Assembly: GCF_003576645.1 (NCBI RefSeq)
Contig: NC_044924.1
Span: 920,386-984,385 of the forward strand
DNA length: 64,000 nucleotides
Direction of reading: 5' to 3'
DNA from: Ipomoea triloba
Taxonomy: Eukaryota > Streptophyta > Magnoliopsida > Solanales > Convolvulaceae
The translations under genes and the position numbers were made by a program. How positions within the stretch are numbered: the stretch's first letter is position 1; each line of letters opens with the position of its first letter. Under the pieces are notes generated by a model. It was not told where the DNA came from and did not search any database. It saw only the letters and a list, made by a program, of their open reading frames with translations. Of this stretch, positions 35,590-46,420 are shown piece by piece.

Positions 35590-37173
35590 TTAATAATAAC
35601 TGAGAAATATGATGGGATGGGAATCAAGGATCGGATGATTGAGATCGATGGCTTAGATTTAGATTTGTTTTTCTGTCGTTATTTTGTTTTGGTTGGATTG
35701 GATTGGGTGGAGATCGATGTGTGAATGCATGTGTGCTGAGTACGTTGTTGAAAATGATTCAATTCGTTAGTTGGTGCATGCAAGAGATCCATGCCATTCT
35801 GATCTATAGATATATATGTATGGAATAGTTCGAGTAATATCTAGCTAGCTAGTAGTAATAATTAGCCCCCCGTTGAAATTTATTTCTTGATTCCTATTGT
35901 GAACGAACGAAGTTTTAATTGATTAATATATAGTTTGTTCTCTTTAGACGTGGAAGTGTTGTTTGAGAGATTCTTCAAAGTTTGCATCCATTTCATACAC
36001 TAGCTAATAATTTAGACTACAAAGTCCAAATGGAGGGTGAGTAGAACATGATTTTATTATTTTTATTAAGATTGATTTTTGTCAGCATCTTCCATATTGA
36101 ATTTACTTGGGCAAATCCTTGAGTAGTAGATTTCTGGTGCTGTTGGCACCCTGACCACTTATTTGATCAACTAATCTACCGACTAATTAACCGCCCACCC
36201 CAGACCGACTAACTAACCGCCTTCATATACATCTTGCTTCATCGATGCAAACTGACTAACCGATATTCATATACATCTTGCTTCATCAATGCAAAGTAGA
36301 TACACCCTGGTTGGCCCCTAGCTTAGTATCCCCAACTCGACTTTCTTTATTGATTGAGAGACTGATGCAATGTAAACCTCGTTGACCGACCCACTCGACT
36401 TTCTTCGTTGATTGATTGACCGTTGCAATGTAAACCCACCCTACCCGACCCTTCAAGACCCTTCAATGTAATGTATTACTAACCCGTCATTCTTTGTTGA
36501 TCAAACCACCCTGGGCTGATCGACTTATTGAAGCTTAGCTGCACTCAGTGGGCAAGCGGGCACATTGCATACATTTTTTTTTTTAATTTCTCTGGGTTTT
36601 TTTTCTTCCCATTTTCCTCTTCATACTCTATCCTATTTGCCTAAAAAATCTAAGAAAAAAAACTAATATTGAGATTGCTCTTATATATAGTTTGTATTAA
36701 TTGCCTTTATAAGTAAAATATGAAAGTATATTTATTTATGGATAATTATGAATTAACAGACTAGTGGTGGGAGAAAGAGAATGATAAAAATCCATGTTGA
36801 CCGGGGGTTGGTACATTAGAATAAGAATGAGAGGCTGTGGTCACTACTCATCAAACCGCTACATACATACTTAGATCTGAGAATTTGATTTGAATGGAAG
36901 TCCTCTGCAAACAAACTTCATCAACTCTATCTTTAACCCTCATCTATATTCCTCCTAGAAATCCGCCATTTTTGTTCTTATATATTTCAATCATTTATTT
37001 ACTGTTGATCTGATGTGAATTATATATTTTCCACAATGATTTTGCTATAAGGTGACAAAACTCTTTCTTTATCAAATGAATGGATTGGATCGAGTATCAA
37101 CTTGCAACTCTTCTGTTGGACTAAAAATGGTCCCAATTCAACAACTCAACAAGCATGCATGAGGACCATACAA
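35590..37173. other. Intergenic with degenerate tandem repeats
   Basis: At 36180-36300, TTCATATACATCTTGCTTCA plus TCGATGCAAACTGACTAACC occurs twice with variation. At 36335-36440, CTCGACTTTCTTTATTGATT and the following GCAATGTAAACC occur twice. No gene was recognised on either strand. Confidence 0.5.
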
Positions 37174-37540
37174 ACCTGTGATACGATCCCACATCGGCTC
37201 CACAAGAGATTGTGGTGTGGTACTTAAGTTGGGGCCAAACCTCCACTCATGAGCTAACTTTTGTGGTGGAGTTAGGGTATTGGCTTGAGTGCCGTATCAT
37301 TGGTGCTTTCATTGAGAGGCCGGAGTGTGGTGGGAAAGGGCTACCTGGAAGAGGGCTACCCGGTGCTTGATAAGGTTCAAAGGGAACCGAGAAGGTTCAA
37401 AGGGAACCGAGAAGAGTCCGGAGTGAAAGCTATCTAGAGTGAAGCCATCCACTCTTCCGGTGCCGGCCTAACGGAGGGGGCGACCTAGAAAGGGCTACCT
37501 GGTGCTTGATAAGGTTCAAGCCATCCAAAAGGGAAAAGGT

Positions 37541-37608
37541 GCCGAGAAGAGAAGAGTCCGGAGTGTGAGCCGTCGTCTAGACGGCTCACACTCCGGACTC
37601 TTCTCGGC
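37541..37608. repeat. Nested hairpin in the left arm of the palindrome
   Basis: GCCGAGAAGAG and AGTCCGGAGTGTGAGCCGT run into TCTAGA and then the reverse complement of the same words. Stem arms of about 30 bp carry small insertions in the left arm. The mirror copy lies at 37796-37863. Confidence 0.85.
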
Positions 37609-37795
37609 ACCAGGTAACCCTTTTCCCCTTTGGATGGCTTCACTCTGGACCTTATCAAGCACCAGGTAGGACCTTATCAAGCACCAGGTAGCCCTTTTCT
37701 ANTAGAAAAGGGCTACCTGGTGCTTGATAAGGTCCTACCTGGTGCTTGATAAGGTCCAGAGTGAAGCCATCCAAAGGGGAAAAGGGTTACCTGGT

Positions 37796-37863
37796 GCCGA
37801 GAAGAGTCCGGAGTGTGAGCCGTCTAGACGACGGCTCACACTCCGGACTCTTCTCTTCTCGGC
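37796..37863. repeat. Nested hairpin in the right arm of the palindrome
   Basis: This is the mirror image of the hairpin at 37541-37608. The two hairpins give four alternating-orientation copies of the GAGTCCGGAGTGTGAGCCGT module within one element. Confidence 0.85.
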
Positions 37864-38230
37864 ACCTTTTCCCTTTTGGATGGCTTGAACCTTATCAAGC
37901 ACCAGGTAGCCCTTTCTAGGTCGCCCCCTCCGCTAGGTCGGCACCGGAAGAGTGGATGGCTTCACTCTAGATAGCTTTCACTCCGGACTCTTCTCGGTTC
38001 CCTTTGAACCTTCTCGGTTCCCTTTGAACCTTATCAAGCACCGGGTAGCCCTCTTCCAGGTAGTCCTTTCCCACCACACTCCGGCCTCTCAATGAAAGCA
38101 CCAATGATACGGCACTCAAGCCAATACCCTAACTCCACCACAAAAGCTAGCTCATGAGTGGAGGTTTGGCCCCAACTTAAGTACCACTCCACAATCTCTT
38201 GTGGAGCCGATGTAGGATCGTATCAACCTG

Positions 38231-38968
38231 ATGGGTTAGGTACGGGTAGTCAATATTTTAATCTTAGACTGGAGATCTCATTTATGAAAAGTACAAGCTC
38301 TGGCATTAAGGCCCAACAAAGAAAAAGCAATGATTTTATATATTATGAGGAGTTGATTAAGTTGCATGTACCTATGGACTAGAATATGACAACCATCTTT
38401 TTTCTTCCACCATTTAGTGAACATGAGTAACACACCATACAACTTGCATGTCCCTTCGGACTAAAAAGGTCCTTGAATTGATAGACAAAGACATTCACCT
38501 AGACTGGTATATTTGTTTGTGGTTTCGTTTGAAGGATACCCCTGATCATGGTACCTAGTTGAGAGTTTACCACGGTATTAGGAGTCCACAGCTCGACCAC
38601 ACTGAAGATAGGCAGGTATCTATCTAGTTAGGAGTTTGCTCCGGTACAAGGAGTTTGTAGCTCGACCACCTTGTCCAATTAAAAGGTAGGGCTGTCCAGA
38701 AGACAGGCGAGCCCTGGGAGTTCGCAGTCGGGTTGTACTTAGAGGGAGATTTTTCAGAGATTCTCCGAAATTTAAAGTAGAATAATTTATTTTTTTGACA
38801 TTAGGCAAGTAGTAGTATGACAGATTTGTTAATTTTTTGTGAAGTTTATACGTGAAACTCTGTGAGTGATTCCGGGAATGAACAATTAACTACTGGATAT
38901 TTAATTTGGCTGGTAATACGTTTGCACTTAACATTGATTTCAGCAAACTATACTCAATGCAAATCTTC
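38231..38968. other. Intergenic, transporter 3' flank
   Basis: No gene was recognised. Two related stretches (GTTGAGAGTTTACCACGGTA, then TTAGGAGTCCACAGCTCGAC, at about 38560; TTAGGAGTTTGCTCCGGTAC, then AAGGAGTTTGTAGCTCGACC, at about 38629) suggest a short degenerate duplication. The end should contain the 3'UTR of the minus-strand transporter. Confidence 0.45.
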
Positions 38969-41619
38969 CTAGCTAGCTATTTTAGCATCTGTGCATGACA
39001 TTTGAAGTTGATTATTAATCATCTTTTGCTTCTTTGCCTCTATCTCTCTCAACGTTGACCTCCACTTGAAGAATGTCCCAAACAATGTCTCCATTTCTTC
39101 CAGTGTTTTCCCCCTCGTCTCCGGCATCAAAGTGTAGAAAAAGATGAACGCCACCACCGCAATTCCGGTGTACAGAAAGAACGCGCCGCCGATGGTCATA
39201 GCTTTGTACAGGGACAAAAACGTCATTGACACCACCCCGCTCGTGACGCGATTCGCCGCCACGCCCATACTACACCCCGTGGCTCGAAGCCTCAACGGGA
39301 ATATCTCCGAGCTGTACACCCACGTAATGGGCCCCATTCCAATGGAAAAGAACGCCACGTAGGCTAAAACCATAGCGATGCTAAGCGCAACGGCCCACGG
39401 GACCTTGTGGGCCGAGTGGTCAATGATGGTCAACGCTATGGCGAGTAGCAGCATCGAGGCTATCATACCGCCCACGCTCGAGAGTAGCAATTTTCGCCGA
39501 CCGAACCGGTCCAGTGTGAACGTGGCGATCAATATGAACAACGTTTTCACGAACCCGACCGCCACCGTGCACAGCAGTTTCTTGTGGTCGGACGTTATGC
39601 CGGCCTTCTCGAAGATTCTCGGACTGTACAGAACAATCGTGTCGATCCCGGTGGCTTGCTGGAAAAAATGGATGCCTAAGCCGGTGAGTAATATGTGACG
39701 GACGGCCATAGTCGGGGACACGAAAAGCTCCCTCCAAACTCCCTCGCCGGCGCCGCGCCGGCGCTCCGTTACCGGAACGACGTCGTCGTTGACGTTCTCC
39801 GGTATTCCGGCCACTTCTTTGATGTCTGACAGTCTTAGCTGCGCTTCTTCCAGGGAATCGGAAGTTTTGTTGAGAACTTGGCGCGCTTCTCCGAGTCGAC
39901 CCTGCATGACGAGCCAACGCGGTGACTCGGGCATGGCGAGTACGCCTAAGCCTAGGAACACGGATGGAATCGCTCCCACTCCGAGCATGAATCGCCAACT
40001 CAAGTGAGTTGGGAGCTTGGAGAATGCAAAGTTTGATACATATCCAAGTAAAATACCTGAAACCCCCAATCACTACTCAGTAAATTTACAGTCATTATTT
40101 GAAAATGTATACTAAATAGCCACACATAAAAATGGTTGAGGTAAATTAATGACTCGGTAACCATAAGATTATGTACAACTCCTAATAACACAAGCTTAAA
40201 GCTTTTTGATTTGGATAATTGTCAATTGTTATACCATACAAGGTGAATCCTGGTCCTAAGTAACATTGAATTCTGTATTTTTAGTATTGAATTTTGATCT
40301 TCTATAATGTAAATTGTGTTTCTAAGTCAAAACACATAACAAGGTAATCAATTATATGTTAACATTGTGTATTCGTAGCATACAAATTGTGAATTGTGTA
40401 TTGGTCTAGAAAATAATTTGCTATAAGCTGTGTAATATTCCATGGGTCACACAAATAAATGGTTGTTGGCTCATAGGCAAATTATTTGTGTGGACCATGA
40501 TAAAAGTACATTATTCGTGTATTAAATATACAATATATAAAATAAGTTATTTTTAATATTCAAAAAATATATTTTTTCTGAATGCAATGTACATTTTCAA
40601 TATGCTAAAAATATATTATTTATATATTGAATGTAGTTATTTGATAGTGTGGTCAACTGTTGTGTCGACCATCCCAATAATGATTGTGGCTCCTATTGGC
40701 TGGGTTTCCCATTTCCAATGTTATAATTATAAAAAATCAACAAGTGGGCGTTTATTAAAGGTCCACTTATCAATCATGCAAAAATGTCAATTGGCGTGTA
40801 GTGATATGTCCATGTGCGAAGAGTCAAAGAAAATGACAAATTTAGCAGCTTGGACGTACCGGCATTGATGAAAACTTCAGGGAAGGAAGTGAGGAAGCCA
40901 CGGGAAGACGCCGGCGAAACCTCGGCGGTGTAGACAGGAGCAACCATGAGGGCATACCCCACGCCGACGCCGGCGACGAAACGGCCCACCATGAGGAAAG
41001 CGTAGTTGGTGGCGAAACCCATTAACAGGGCTCCGGCGAAGAAGATTACCGACGCGACCACCATGGTATACCGACGCCCAATCCAGTCGGAGGTCCTCCC
41101 GGCGGCGGCGGATCCAACCAGAGAGAACACGGCCAGTGATCCCACTAGGAGTTCCACTTGAACGTCGCTGATTTTAAGGTTATCTTTGATATATATAATG
41201 GCTCCACTCATCACCCCAATATCTGTTTGGTAGGTTGAGAAAATAGTTATGAACAGATACTGTATTGTAGTAGAGAGCCAGTAGTAGTCAAAAGAAAAAA
41301 AAAATCAGCCAAACACCTTTTGCTAGATGACATGTAGTGACTCTCCCATACAGGAGGTCATGAACCTCAGTGGAGTTAGTATTTGCTCTATATGCTTTAA
41401 CAGATTGAAAAAGTATAGATAAAACAATATTGACTCTTTGTGCTGAAAAAGTATAGATAAAAATAAAAATAATAAATTACCATAGCCAAGCAAGATTGAT
41501 GCCAGAGAAGCTAAAAGGGAACAAGCTATGGCGTATTTGTTTCTAAGGGGCTTCTTAGGAGGGTCAAACGCCGGAATATGGCCGGAAACTCCATTGTTTT
41601 CTAGTTTTCCGGTAGTCAT
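38969..41619 (-). CDS. PLT5: Polyol/monosaccharide-H+ symporter (PLT5-like)
   Basis: A 12-helix major facilitator sugar transporter of the plant polyol transporter branch, expected in the plasma membrane and importing polyols or monosaccharides with protons. Three minus-strand exons join in frame: 41481-41619, 40860-41222 and 38969-40056, giving 529 aa (PLT5 is about 540). Landmarks are SILLGYDIGVMSGAIIYIKD, AGRTSDWIGRRYTM (loop 2-3 motif), GRFVAGVGVGYALMVAPVYT, AEVSPASSRGFLTSFPEVFI, AMPESPRWLVMQGRLGEA, GIHFFQQATGIDTIVLYSPR, LDRFGRRKLLL, GPITWVYSSEIFPLRLRATG and the closing PETRGKTLEEME. The start at 41617-41619 was preferred over an in-frame ATG at 41680-41682. The TATA box is only about 70 bp upstream of the chosen start, so the upper ATG would lie before the likely transcript start. 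Intron 1 contains a SINE-like fragment. Confidence 0.93.
41223..41302 (+). mobile_element. SINE-like fragment in transporter intron 1
   Basis: TTTGGTAGGTTGAGAAAATA and GTTATGAACAGATACTGTAT match the distal part of the dispersed SINE-like family. The head with the B-box is missing here. It ends in an A-rich run at 41290-41305, like a tail, and abuts the splice acceptor of exon 2. Confidence 0.55.
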
Positions 41620-41686
41620 GACAACACTGAATCCAGTGAGTATGAAGAAGATGAAGGTTGAAATATGCAGAAGGAGAACCACACTC

Positions 41687-41694
41687 CTTATATA
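41687..41694 (-). promoter_or_regulatory. PLT5: TATA box of the polyol transporter gene
   Basis: TATATAAG on the minus strand is about 68 bp upstream of the chosen ATG and supports that start. Confidence 0.55.
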
Positions 41695-42949
41695 GAGGAA
41701 ATGATTTAACTCCCAAATATCCTATAGTCTGAGTGTGGGGCCCTAAGAGTGAGAGGGCAAGAAAAAGGTGGATTATACACCATAAGTAAAGTTTAAGTAC
41801 GCAAGTTGATAATATTACACTTTTAGCATATTAGCTAACTATATTTGGATATATTATATAAGTAAAGTTTAAGTACGTTATCAAGTAAAATTGTAATTGA
41901 ATATTTGATTTAAAAGATTATAATTAAATCACTGAATAATCTAAAATTATGTAATTAAATTAATTTTTTTTATTCTAATAAATTATTAACCATAATTTTT
42001 TTTCAATAGACGACAGTAATTATTAATTATTAACTCTTAACCATTTTAGGATATTTTAATAGAGATAACCAGTCTAGATTATTATGTGTAAACTTTTTTT
42101 TTTTAATTTTGAATACATGTGTAGACTTAATATATTTTATATAAACTAATCTTTTACAATATATTAAGTAAATCTTATCTGATGATGAGTTATCAAGAGT
42201 TTTATTACCACGACAAAATGTCAATATTAAGAAATGAATATATGAGAAGAAAATATTGTTTTAAATAAAATAAAGATTTATAAAGATATTGTTATATATG
42301 TATCGTATCATTTACATAGTTACCTACAAATTAAAGAAATTTGTCCCTAAAAGGAGTGGACAAGTTAGCATAACATAATTCTTATATTGTCCATGATTTT
42401 CCTAATGTAATTTACTTATTATGTGTGATTTGCAAATTATTACATAAAAATATATTTTCTCATAGTATCATATAGTGATTACGACGTTTATCATTTGGCT
42501 CATAAATTAGCTAAGGCGATTATGTTGGTCGTTTGGACAATGAACTTTTAGTTTGGAATATCAATCCTCGTATGTGTATTCATTACCTTATTCATTAATA
42601 TATTTGTTTGATTTGATGTGTTGGTTTAAATAAGAAAAAGAAAAAGAATTGAAGAGATATCTTCAAAAAAGTATAGGTGTGACAAAAGGTCAAAAATGGT
42701 AGGTGCGTACTTAAAATGCTATAGGCTCCACTGTGCCAACGACTGGAACCCAAAGTACTGTGGACCTATAGAATTGGTATACTTTGACTCATTGATGACA
42801 ATTTCATTTAGTAACAATTTTAGTAAACTTTCTTGATTCGCTGGTATTCGCAAGTATGAGTTTAGATTTAATTTTACAAGAATTAATTCAATAATCTTGT
42901 GGTTTAGTTGCACAAAGTGGTTCATAGACATTACATTGTATACACGTAA

Positions 42950-42955
<6 letters not shown>
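41695..42955. other. Intergenic, AT-rich
   Basis: Upstream of the transporter. No gene, RNA or element boundary was recognised. Confidence 0.5.
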
Positions 42956-42994
<39 letters not shown>

Positions 42995-43451
42995 TTCTCG
43001 TGCGGTTGACTTTCTCCGGTGCAGTTGTACGGTTGCTTTAGGTGCGTAATTTTTCCTTCTTAAGGTGTGTGGTTTGTATATGCTTAAGGTGCGTCTGTGT
43101 TGAAACTTAAGATGAGTGAATCTAAAGCTTAAGGTGTGTGGTTTTCATTCTTAATGTGCGTGATTTGTATGCTTTAAGGTACGTGAATCGTTGAAACTTA
43201 AGGTGCGTCATTTTAAAACCTTAGATTCGTGGTTTATGTTCTTAAGGTGCGTGATTTGTGTACTTAAGATGTGTTGTTTGTGTACTTAAGGTGCGTCGGC
43301 CTAAAGTTGTAGGTGCACGTGGTTTGTATTTTTAAGGTGCTTTATTTGTGTACTTAAGGTGCGTCATTGTAATGCTTAAGGTGCGTAACCGCACAACCGC
43401 ACGGGAACCCTTCCCCGCATCTGAACCCTTCAATATATATATATATATATA
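42953..43451. mobile_element. Element nested in a (TA)n microsatellite, full of CTTAAGGTGCGT motifs
   Basis: A (TA)n tract (about 42953-42990) and another (about 43433-43451) bracket a 440-bp segment at 42992-43431. Its ends are imperfect inverted repeats: GTTCTCGTGCGGTTG on the left and CAACCGCACGGGAAC on the right. The interior has roughly sixteen spaced copies of a CTTAAGGTGCGT-like motif, some degenerate. No coding capacity. This arrangement resembles microsatellite-targeting elements such as rice Micron, but sequence identity with any known family could not be tested. Confidence 0.75.
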
Positions 43452-44228
43452 ACACTATACATATGACATATCAGATTGCAATTCACATATATTGACCGTA
43501 TACCGATTACATCATAAACCATTATAAAAATGATGAGCATTCATGTGACATTGATGAAAGCAATGGAGTACCAAGTTTTAAAATTTCCTTGTACTTAATC
43601 ATGTAGTGTGCAGTGCATTTGGCCCATAATTGCATCAAATCATGAACTTAATTAATTACTCACAAGTCATATGTATATATCTGCCGGGAACCGGGCCTCC
43701 CTACCAATGAATTTGATAATTCCAAATCTTAGGCTGTCGATATGGACAACAGATTTTTCTGACGATTGAAGATAAAGACATGTACATAAAATAATGGGCA
43801 TACGCATATCTGTAAGATTATTTTTTGAGTGACTATAAAAACTTTCAATTCCTACTTGAAGTCTTAGTATAGAATATATAATTAGTTTCATGTGCAATAA
43901 TTTGTAAATTACACAAAAAAAATTATATTAAAATACTTTGTGTAACGAGTTCGATTAGAAAATATTAATACGAATCCAACTTGTGATTTATCCTGCTCTC
44001 CTTACAAATCATTTTCATTAGTTTATAGGTTGGTTGCCCATAATGATAGGCTTCACACTTGCATTAGTTGCATACGCAGCAGTGTTGAATTGTATGCGTG
44101 GAAACTTCAACTTGATTAGATGACAGGATGATAGAGATATTTATTTTATTTTATTTGTCTTTCCATAATTTCTGTTTCTTGGTGTGAACTCAATGAGTAT
44201 GTTTAGAATTATTGGTATTAAAGTTTCC
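43452..44228. other. Intergenic, AT-rich
   Basis: No gene or repeat boundary was recognised between the (TA)n-nested element and the start of the 2.2-kb repeated block. Confidence 0.5.
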
Positions 44229-44602
44229 AAAAGTTTGCACATTTTTTGACCATCTTTGTCACCTTTTGAGATTGAATAGAAGAAGGTGGTGACAATAATT
44301 GAACTCAAGATCTTCTGGTACAAAAATTATTATTCTCTATCTATGCACTCAGTGCACTTTAACTCTAACATTTGTCATTTAAATATTCAACTTTTTAATT
44401 TTAATTAATTCCAAATACAACATGGTACAACTCTTACCTATTTACATCGAGTCATATTTTTTAAATTGAATATTTTTAATTTTAGCTCTAAATTGTAAAA
44501 ATGAATTAAAGTTGGGCATTGGTTTGGAGGGGTAATTTCAGTTATTTTAATTACTATTGAAACGTGATGTTAATTGATACATAAATATAATAATAAAAAA
44601 AA

Positions 44603-45177
44603 GGGAAAAGGGTCAAATAGGCCCTCGAACATTTCATAAAAAGTCAATTAGGTCCACGAACTTTTAAAAGGTGCAATTAAACCCTCAAACATTACAAATC
44701 GAAGCAATGAAGCCCAAAAACCGGTAATTGACCTGTTATCACCGGTCATTGGCATTTTCCGGCGATCGGCGTCAATTTCCGGCGAAAAGGTCGCCTTCTC
44801 CGGGAAGAAGGCAACCAGAAACGGTAGCCTTCTTCCCGGAGAAGGCGACCAGATCTCTGGTCGCCTTCTTCCAGGGAGAAGGCGACCAGTGAGGTCGCCT
44901 TCTCCGGCGAATGCGACCAGTGAGGTCGCCTTTGCCGGAGAAGGCGACCTTTTCGCCGGAAATGGCGACCGGCGACGATTCGGTCGTCGCCGGTCGCCGG
45001 AAATTGACGCCCAGTCGCCGGAAAATGCCAATGACCGGTGATAACAGGTCAATTACCGGTTTTTGGGCTTCATTGCTTCGATTTGTAATGTTTGAGGGTT
45101 TAATTGCACCTTTTAAAAGTTCGTGGGCCTAATTGACTTTTTATGAAATGTTCGAGGGCCTATTTGACCCTTTTCCC
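44603..45177. mobile_element. Fold-back MITE, copy 1 (interior inverted)
   Basis: A 575-bp element with very long terminal inverted repeats. Both ends read inward GGGAAAAGGGTCAAATAGGC, then CCTCGAACATTTCATAAAAA, and the arms extend about 190 bp to GGCGTCAATTTCCGGCGA. The GC-rich interior is made of alternating GGTCGCCTTCTCCGG-type words on both strands. Open frames in it come only from this repetitive composition. Relative to copies 2 and 3 the central segment (about 44782-45008) is reverse-complemented while the outer arms keep their orientation. Confidence 0.85.
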
Positions 45178-46258
45178 AAAAAAAAATTTATACTGATCTC
45201 ATTGGCTCTTGATCTTTTGACTTTACTCCTGGGCTGCAGCCAGCTGGTTGTTGCTTCCTGGCAACAGCGTGGGGGAATAAAATTTATCTACTTATCACTG
45301 TCTCTCTAGTCAAGTTTGTACGCATGTGTATAAGTGGACCAAGTTGTGATTGTATATAATATCTAAATCCTTCTTTCTGATATGTTGAATGATGTAAATT
45401 ACGGTAATTCAGCTGAACACATAGATTAGACTTTTGTTTACTGCGCACAAAAATTATCGTGGGTGAGACTTGATTCCTGGTCTAATCGTAGATATTCACC
45501 ATTTTAATACGTTGAAGTGCTATGTATTGAAAAATTATAAAGAAATAGATGATTTATAATGTTTCTAGTTGAATTAAGTAATTATTGGCCGGTTAGACAC
45601 TATAAGCCAATTCATTTATATATAAGCATAACTTTCTTGTCACCTTAGCTTCTTGCCCATTTTCAATTCATTAACTTAATAAGCTAGCTTAACCTTATTG
45701 CTTACACATCATATCGAGGTAGGTGCTACCACGTGATGGTGCTAACTAAACAAATTCACACACATATATGGCGTCGCTCGAAGAATCGGGTCTAGTATCA
45801 TGTCATTAAAATTTGGCGTTGACTGCTATGCAAATATAATGAAATAAAATTGTACATTCACTATTATTCTATTAGCTATAAATTATGGTACGACCGTGTA
45901 CAATGGTAACTGATAAGCACTTGATAATGAATTAAAGTTATGTATTTGCTATTTGCTATATATTTTGAGGTAGTGATAAATGTTTGATTTGATAATATAT
46001 TAGTTGAATTGGTTAATTTTAGTTTAATCTAAACGTATTAAAACGCAATTTGTTTTTTAAGTTAACTTTCTTGTCACCAACTCACCCATTTTTCAATTCA
46101 GTAAAAAAAAAAAAAAAAAAAAAAAAAACAGATTAAACAAACGAGAAGAAAAATCTATTGTTACATTGGACTTGTTGGATTGATAGCAAAGAAATAGGAA
46201 AATGCAGGGTGGTTGTCGGTCACTGTCGCTGGCGGCCAACAAAATTCACTGTGTACAT

Positions 46259-46370
46259 GGCACCAGGTTACTCCCTCATATGAGATGTTGTGAGTTCGAG
46301 TCTTAGTAAAAGCGATATTGACTCTTTATATTTCATTAGTTGAGAAAGTAGTTATAAACAGATATTGAAT
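46259..46370 (+). mobile_element. SINE-like dispersed repeat, copy E
   Basis: GGTTACTCCCTCATATGAGA, GTTGTGAGTTCGAGTCTTAG, AAAAGCGATATTGACTCTTT and GAGAAAGTAGTTATAAACAG give the fullest version of the family, with A-box-like and B-box-like segments. It is present once in each 2.2-kb block (also about 48457-48560 and 50067-50175). Confidence 0.7.
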
Positions 46371-46420
46371 TAAAAAATTCTAATGAGAAAATTACNNNNN
46401 NNNNNNNNNNNNNNNNNNNN

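Larger units (their letters stand above)
37179..38225. mobile_element. Palindromic LTR-retroelement derivative with 5-bp target duplication
   Basis: This 1,047-bp element is an almost perfect inverted repeat whose exact midpoint, 37702, is a single N. The arms are 523 bp each and differ at six or more positions. It begins TGATACGATCC and ends GGATCGTATCA, and is flanked by ACCTG on both sides (37174-37178, 38226-38230). Each outer 121 bp (37179-37299 and, inverted, 38105-38225) starts TGATACG and ends GCCGTATCA like a small LTR. It is followed by TGGTGCTTTCATTGAGAG, where a tRNA primer-binding site would be. The LTR-like ends are thus inverted rather than direct. The interior has no coding capacity and is itself built of nested hairpins. 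Confidence 0.85.
44229..46395 (+). repeat. 2.2-kb repeated block, copy 1
   Basis: The first of three near-identical direct copies. It starts AAAAGTTTGCACAT, includes a fold-back element (44603-45177), a unique-looking AT-rich stretch, a poly(A) run (about 46105-46128) and a SINE-like sequence (46259-46370), and ends at GAGAAAATTAC against a 25-N gap (46396-46420). Small length differences from copy 2 occur at homopolymers and at one G near 45773. Confidence 0.9.

Noticed and set aside
37179..38225. Reading the palindrome as a normal LTR retrotransposon
   Set aside because: The two 121-bp end units are inverted, not direct, and no gag/pol coding capacity exists.
39378..40073. Plus-strand 106-codon and minus-strand 217-codon frames inside the transporter exon
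   Set aside because: Shadow frames of the GC-rich PLT exon 3, whose own frame carries all the transporter motifs.
41617..41682. Alternative upstream ATG of the transporter at 41680-41682
   Set aside because: It would lie only a few bases downstream of the TATA box, before the expected transcript start, and the added hydrophobic residues do not match the family N-terminus.
44648..45132. 134- and 73-codon frames rich in GDRR/FAGEGD-type residues, and the matching frames in the 46.8 and 48.6 kb copies
   Set aside because: They are translations of the alternating GGTCGCCTTCTCCGG words inside the fold-back MITE; the same residues appear from both strands because the DNA is palindromic.
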